Source: Monosporascus cannonballus
Lineage: Eukaryota; Ascomycota; Sordariomycetes; Xylariales
DNA: 64,000 nt
Assembly: GCA_004154925.1 (NCBI GenBank)
Contig: QJNS01000143.1
Location: forward strand, 62,001 to 126,000
Reading direction: 5' to 3'
Positions 58,371 to 64,000 of the stretch are shown piece by piece (the first letter of the stretch is position 1; each line of letters opens with the position of its first letter). Position numbers and translations under genes: made by a program. The notes under the pieces are model-generated. The model made no database searches. It had not been told where the DNA came from and saw nothing but the letters and a program-made list of their open reading frames with translations.

Positions 58371-58403
58371 ACCTCAGCTAGCTCAGGCCTCCCTGGCTCG
58401 TTT
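58371..58403 (-). repeat. MITE-like repeat, second copy, part 1
   Basis: ACCTCAGCTAGCTCAGGCCT through CTCGTTT is the reverse complement of the right end of the repeat at 41842-41983. The copy is cut after CGTTT by the copia LTR and resumes at 63888. Confidence 0.85.
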
Positions 58404-58566
58404 TGTCAGCTAGCAGGGGGTGCTCTAGCACCCCATATACGGAAGATTCCCTCTGATCGGAACATATATGTTCCGGGACTAGATCACCTTAAAGTGTAGT
58501 GCGCGTTTTAGAGCACCCGCAACTAGTTATCAATACATACATAACTGATATCCCTTATATCTGATA
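58404..58566 (+). repeat. 5' LTR of the copia element
   Basis: 163 bp, lying at the edge of the GC-normal island and clearly less altered than its partner at 63725-63887. By eye the two differ at about 21 positions, all transitions, with no gap. It contains a short palindrome GGAACATATATGTTCC. Confidence 0.92.
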
Positions 58567-60675
58567 ATTAAATGTTTTATTCGCTTAATTAGAGCATATA
58601 TCAATTAATTAGCTGTTATTAAGACGATATACGCTGTATATTAATTGTAATTATCGAAATACGCCAATAATACTAATAGCAACCGTACCGTTAACGTCCT
58701 TCGTTATTTACAAAGGTCCTAAGAACTAGGATTGTTTTAAAGGCGAATTTTAATTTTAAGTATATATGTTCGATATTTGGAATTATATCGATTTTAATTA
58801 AAATTTTTAGTGACTTATCAAATTTATAAAACCTAATATAACTTTTTACTTAAAGAAATAAATCCGTTATACGATACGAATTAATATCTTAAACGATTCC
58901 TTATTTATATTTATATTTTCTAGAAAAGTTACCAAAAAATCGATTATATTAATTACCTAACGAATATTTTTGAAATAAGGACCGAAAATAAATAAACTTA
59001 TAATTAAAATTTTATAACGTATATTTACAAAAATCGAAAATATGATAGTTTTTATAAAAGTATTAACAACCTTACGAAATAAGTCCTAAAGTTAATATTT
59101 TTAATAATTAAAGAAATTAACGTTTTTTTAAGAAAGAACTTACGAAAATAATACGTTAACTTAGGTAAATCCGGCAAGGTATACGATAGTAAATTCTTAA
59201 TTAACATCTAACAAAAATATCGCAAACGGCTAAAATAAATTTCGAAGTTAATAAAGAAATTATATACATAAATCGTAAAATAACAAAATATTATAGCTTA
59301 AAAATAACGATATAATATTTCGCAAACGAAAATAATAATTATATAAATTAATAACTTATATATAATATTAATCCTTATTATCGGAATTGAACAATTATTT
59401 TTCAAATAATAAAAAAAAGACGAAATTAATAATAATACGATTAATTATCAGAAAATAATAACGACCTTATTAAATTATTAAAATATAACGAACTTATATT
59501 AATCGTTAAAAATATTAAAATAACGTTTTTCATATTTTATAAAATATTTATAAACTTTTTTAATTAAGACGATCTTAATTAAGAAAATCCCCAAAATATT
59601 AATTTTTAACCGCGAAAAAAACCTTAAGCCGTAAGCCGAAATAAGATAATCGTAGAAGTTCTTATACGGATCGAAACGGTAATAAGCGAAAACGTCAGAA
59701 ATTAAACGTATAAAGTATCCGTTATAAAACGTACTTAATTAATTATTATATATTATTTAATTATTATTATGTATTTCTTAGAAAAGCTTTTAAAGGTTTC
59801 CGTTTTAATAATAAAATTATAACATATATCTAAGGACGAATTTCCGTAAATTAATTTTTAAAGGAAAAAATTGACTACTTATTGAAAATTATAAAAAAAT
59901 TTATTATATAAAAAATAAATTAATTGCTAAAAAAGTATAACGAATATTGGTATATTTCTTAACTATTAATTAACGTAACGCTACAAGTACCTCATTATAT
60001 CCTTTAAAAAATTTAATTATTTTAAACTTAAAATTTATAATATATATTTTAAATTTAATTAGTAAATTTTGAAATTTTAAATTTACGGTATAAAATAATA
60101 AGATATACGTAAATAATAATTTCGTCCTAATTAAAGAGTACGAAAAAGTTAATGTAATTTTTCGAAGCCTTAGCGGTGCGAAAACGTTACGTTTATATGA
60201 CGTAGCCTATTACGAAAGTTTCGTATGTAACTTGATATTTTTCCGGCAGTTCCGAAAAAAAATATTGATAAGATAACTGAGAAATTAATAATTTTGTTTA
60301 AAATGAATATAAGTAGGTAATTATTGCGTTAATAAATAAATTTAATTAATTTATTATTGAAAAGATTATCGTAATAATTATCTTTATAATTTTGGTAACC
60401 TATAAACGAAATACTAATTTGCAAATAACAAAATTATTACGAATCGATAACAATATTTTATAACATTTAAAATTAGGTTATTTACATTTCGCAATAATTA
60501 TTTAATTATAATCTTATTTAAAAAAGATCTGCTTAAAAGGGTTTATAATAATCGAATACCAAATATATAATAAGGCGAAAGCTAAAAACCTAATACGCCG
60601 CGAATTAAAAAAATATCTTAATTAAAATAAAAAATTGTTATCGATTTTATAAATTTTAAAAAAATTTCTAAAGGA

Positions 60676-60760
60676 TATAAATACGTTATATTTGCTATCG
60701 ACAAATATTTAGATTTTATCTGGGATATGTATTTTAAAAAACGAAAACAAAATATATTAA
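60676..60760 (+). pseudogene. Copia integrase core fragment
   Basis: Reads KGYKYVIFAIDKYLDFIWDM then YFKKRK, matching the copia integrase segment (GY.YF...DD.SR..WV...K.K). The first Asp of the catalytic triad is at the IDK position. Confidence 0.7.
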
Positions 60761-62893
60761 TTATAACGTTTTAATATTTTTTTAAAAGTTTTAAATAACC
60801 AGAATAAGGTATTTCTATAAGTATGCAAATGCGATAATAAAATTTTGAAAAATTACCAACTTAAATATATATTTTCATTACCTTCTTTTAATATTAAACT
60901 TAAACCTTTAATACTATATACCTAGACTTACAACGAAGATATAAAATATTTAAAAGGCATAATTAAAAAGAAAATAATTACGATAAAAAATACCGTTAAG
61001 TTATTTTCGTTTTTAATCGTATATATTCTTAAAACAGAAATATATTTATATAACCGTATTTTTAAATACGTATTTGTTTAGCAAAGCCTATACGAAATTT
61101 ATTATATTTATCTAACGTTCAAAAACGACATTATAGTATTTGATTAAAAACCTTAATAAGCTTACTTAGAAGCATACGGCTATGTAATTTACGTTATAAT
61201 AATTACCGCTATAAAAAAAACAAAACTTTTAAAAATTAAATCTTACAATATAAATCAATTATTTCGTCGGTTACCGATATACAAATATTTACGAAATTTA
61301 AAATTTATAAATTAATAAGGTTATTACTATTTAAAATATATAGTTTAACGAAAAAGCTATTTTTAAGTAATATTAAAAACTTAAAAGATAATTTTTTGTA
61401 TATTATAAAAAAAGCTATTAAAATTATTTCGATAAATAGAAATACCTAACTAAAACCATAATTATTTAATTTATATATTTAAAAAATAAAAACTTAAATA
61501 AAATAATTCAATTATTAATTAAATGAAACAAATAGCTTTAAAAAAGTACTAGCGTAAAATGCGTACGGAATAAGAAAAAATAAGTTTGTTCGTAAAGGAT
61601 TAATTATCTTTATATAATTATTATATTCGAATTATTTCCATTTTTTGAATTATTACTGCCATTATCATTTACTTTAATAATTATTACGATTATTATGCCG
61701 ACGGAAAGAATAAAGGTAGTTTTAAGTTTTTCTTATATTATTTAACCTAGAATAACGATAAAAAACAAAAGTACCCTAGCAGTTATAAATGTAAGCTCTT
61801 TATGTATTCCGTATTAAGAAGGTATTATCCGAAATAAATATAAGGTATTAAAAACCGCATTTAATATAGGACGTTTAGCCCCCTTTATAAATACGTATAA
61901 TAATCAGCCGATAAATTACGAAAATTTAAAAAACTTAATTACCTAAAATACGTATTATTCTAATCAAAAAATAATAATATTTTAGCATATAAAAAACTAT
62001 TTAGGTTATAAGATCGGATATATAAACGTAATTTACCGTTATTGTCGTAAAGCTATAAAAAACTAAGTATATATTTATTAAAAAATATATTCCGTAAAAC
62101 CGAAAAAACGTATTTAGAAAACTATAAAAAGATATAATCTGAAAAAGTCGTTCATGAATTTTTTGTTAAAAAAGAAGTTTTAAAATATATATAAATATAT
62201 GTTTATAAATTTAACAAATATAGCTAGCTTTAAAAATACAAAGCCGATCTTTTTATATAGAGCGATTAATAATTTGAAACTGCTTATGGTAATATATACG
62301 TAATTACTTTCGTTAAAAAGTTTTTTCAAATTTTAATTGTTATTACGATTAAATTCGATCTAAAACTTAAGAAATATAACGTGATAAACGTTTTTATAAA
62401 TATTGATTTATCTTACAAAATATACATAAAATATTCTTAAGATATTTATAATATAACAAAATTTTCCTAATTAAAAATATTATGTAAATTTAGGGAATTA
62501 TTTTTATTATAGTAAAAAGTTTTTATTAAAACGTTTAAAAAATTAGAACTTAATCCAGTTTTTTATAATCTTTATTATTACATTTGCTAAAGAATATTTT
62601 TTTTTCTTTTATAAATAATATTATTATAATATATTACAAAAAAAATAAAACTTGATCGATTAATTAATTTAACAAATATAAAAACACTACACCTTAACAA
62701 AAAATAAGGATTTTTAATAATTTTTCGATATCAAAATAATTAAAAATAAACCTAATAAAAAATTTGGTTATTTTAATTTGTTTTTATAAATAAGCTGGTA
62801 AATTTAATGCTTAAAACTTTTTTAAATAACCCATTAAAAATACTATAACTAGTATTAAGTTATTACCGAATCTTAATTTGGCCCATTTAAACG

Positions 62894-63300
62894 TTGTTAA
62901 TAAATATCAAAAAAGTCGGTTTTATTCTTTTTATAATAATTAATATACAACTTAATATATTTTTTGCGATATTCCGATTTACCCGATTTAACTTAAACCT
63001 TAATAACGTATATTATAAAGCTGTTAACCGAATTATATTCTCTTTAATCGAAACCAAAACATTAACCTTAAAATTTGGGAGTAAAAATTTATTAAATACT
63101 GAAAAAGACACTTTGTTTGCGGATAATATAATTAACCGAAAACATTGCTAAATTTACAATATAAAATTATTCGAAACAATAATAAAACAACGGCCAAATA
63201 AGGAAAATATAATAATTACTTTTATAATAAAAACCTAATTATTATTTTTTGCGCAAATTAAAAAACAAATCTTATTAAATTTTAATTGATTAAAAAATTA
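62894..63300 (+). pseudogene. Copia RNase H region
   Basis: The longest open piece in the AT-rich block (62894-63151) reads KKVGFILFIIINIQLNIFFA then IFRFTRFNLNLNNVYYKAVN, TLTLKFG and LFADNIINRKHC. It follows the copia pattern (GSLLYLA..TRPDIAFAV..L.RF...P...H..A..R...YL..T....L.F......SDADWA...DRKS). Later fragments in shifted frames (LFETIIKQRPNKENIIITF) continue the domain. Confidence 0.8.
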
Positions 63301-63724
63301 AAAGAGTACTTTAAATATAAAACCGTTAAATATATAATATAATAATTAATAAATTATATGGCTTATTAAGGCCGATATTATCTTATTAATAATATATATG
63401 TATATATATATATATAATTACTAATTACGATAAACCGTAAAAAGAATTTAATTACAATAAATTATACGTTTACGAACGATATATTAATTAACTGTTTAAA
63501 CAAAACCGTATTACGCAAATCTTTTAAATATTTCAAAAAATAATTAAAATTAATAGATATTACGAAGAATTTTAATTAACGGAAAAACGCCTTGCGAAAA
63601 GTTTTAAAAAAAGAGTTAGCTAATTAAGAAAATTTAATCGCTAGAAGAAAAATAAGATATATAATTATGGCTTTAGGAGTTATAATAATTAATACCGTAA
63701 ATACTTTAATGTATTAAGAGGGTA

Positions 63725-63887
63725 TGCCAGCTAGCAAGGGGTACTCTAGCACCTTATATACGGAAGATTTCCTTTAATCGAAACATATATGTTTCGGAAT
63801 TAGATCACTTTAAAATGCAGTGCGCGTTTTAGAGCACCTGCAACTAGTTATCAATACACATATAACTGATGTCTCTTATATCTGACA
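63725..63887 (+). repeat. 3' LTR of the copia element
   Basis: 163 bp, same length as the left LTR, ending TCTGACA and followed by the CGTTT target duplication. Most changes relative to the left LTR are C-to-T or G-to-A in this copy. Confidence 0.92.
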
Positions 63888-64000
63888 CGTTTTTCCAATT
63901 TCTTTAAAGTCACTTAAGTACCGCTCTATAACGCTAAATATTAACGAATCAAATCTCAAATCCCCGTAACGAGCCACCGAGGCCTGAGTTATAATTGCGT
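63888..64000 (-). repeat. MITE-like repeat, second copy, part 2
   Basis: Continues the repeat begun at 58371-58403 and matches the reverse complement of about 41841-41957 with mostly transition differences. It runs to the window edge, so its true outer end may lie outside. Confidence 0.85.

Larger units (their letters stand above)
58404..63887 (+). mobile_element. Ty1/copia LTR retrotransposon, RIP-inactivated
   Basis: 5484 bp with 163-bp LTRs starting TG (TGTCAGC/TGCCAGC) and ending CA (TCTGACA; TCTGATA in the left copy), and a perfect 5-bp target duplication CGTTT (58399-58403, 63888-63892). The plus strand gives integrase before the RNase H region, the copia order: GYKYVIFAIDKYLDFIWDMY near 60.68 kb, then copia post-integrase pieces around 61.1-61.3 kb, and RNase H at 62.9-63.3 kb. 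A purine tract AAGAGGG stands just before the right LTR, supporting this strand. Frames are full of stops. Confidence 0.9.

Overview
The window looks like filamentous ascomycete (Pezizomycotina) DNA. About 31 kb of ordinary gene-bearing sequence is joined abruptly to about 33 kb of extremely AT-rich repeat DNA. Genes carry short introns (53-269 nt) with GT...AG ends and ctaac/ctaat-like branch sites. The repeats show the signature of repeat-induced point mutation (RIP): transition-only decay, stop codons in every frame, and surviving cytosines mostly in CpG. I cannot name the species.

Left half (1-31 kb). Housekeeping genes, several of them closely packed, lie in this order: a Ran1/Ksp1-type protein kinase (-), enolase-phosphatase E1 of methionine salvage (+), a broken short-chain dehydrogenase (+), 25S rRNA m1A methyltransferase Bmt2 (-), ribosomal protein uL23/L25 (+), the small TIM chaperone Tim8 (-), a mitochondrial D-2-hydroxyglutarate/D-lactate dehydrogenase (-), alpha-actinin (-), an intron-containing tRNA-Met(CAU) (+) and a VPS9-domain Rab5 exchange factor (-). 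Bmt2 and L25 are divergent across 413 bp, so a ribosome-assembly gene and a ribosomal-protein gene may share a promoter region. Tim8 and the dehydrogenase are mitochondrial neighbours. Two long gene-poor stretches (4.0-9.9 kb and 18.6-24.1 kb) hold no gene I can support, apart from a MITE-like element at 8.8-9.3 kb and weak relics.

Right half (31.2-64 kb). This is a nest of RIP-inactivated transposons. At 31.2-41.8 kb is an almost pure A/T block of unassigned elements. At 42.5-49.3 kb is a Ty3/gypsy element on the minus strand with LTRs and a CTATC target duplication. At 50.5-56.6 kb is a second, incomplete copy of the same family on the plus strand, whose reverse transcriptase is split by a Fot1/pogo-like DNA transposon (53.9-55.8 kb, TA duplication). 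At 56.9-58.4 kb is a GC-normal island with a broken alpha/beta-hydrolase fragment of the kind found at the N-terminus of fungal NLR-like proteins. At 58.4-63.9 kb is a Ty1/copia element (+) with 163-bp LTRs and a CGTTT target duplication. It sits inside a small TIR repeat whose intact, inverted copy is at 41.84-41.98 kb.

No CRISPR array, operon or biosynthetic cluster is visible. The most informative features are the nested insertions, which give a relative history of the repeats, and the transition-only divergence between LTR pairs.
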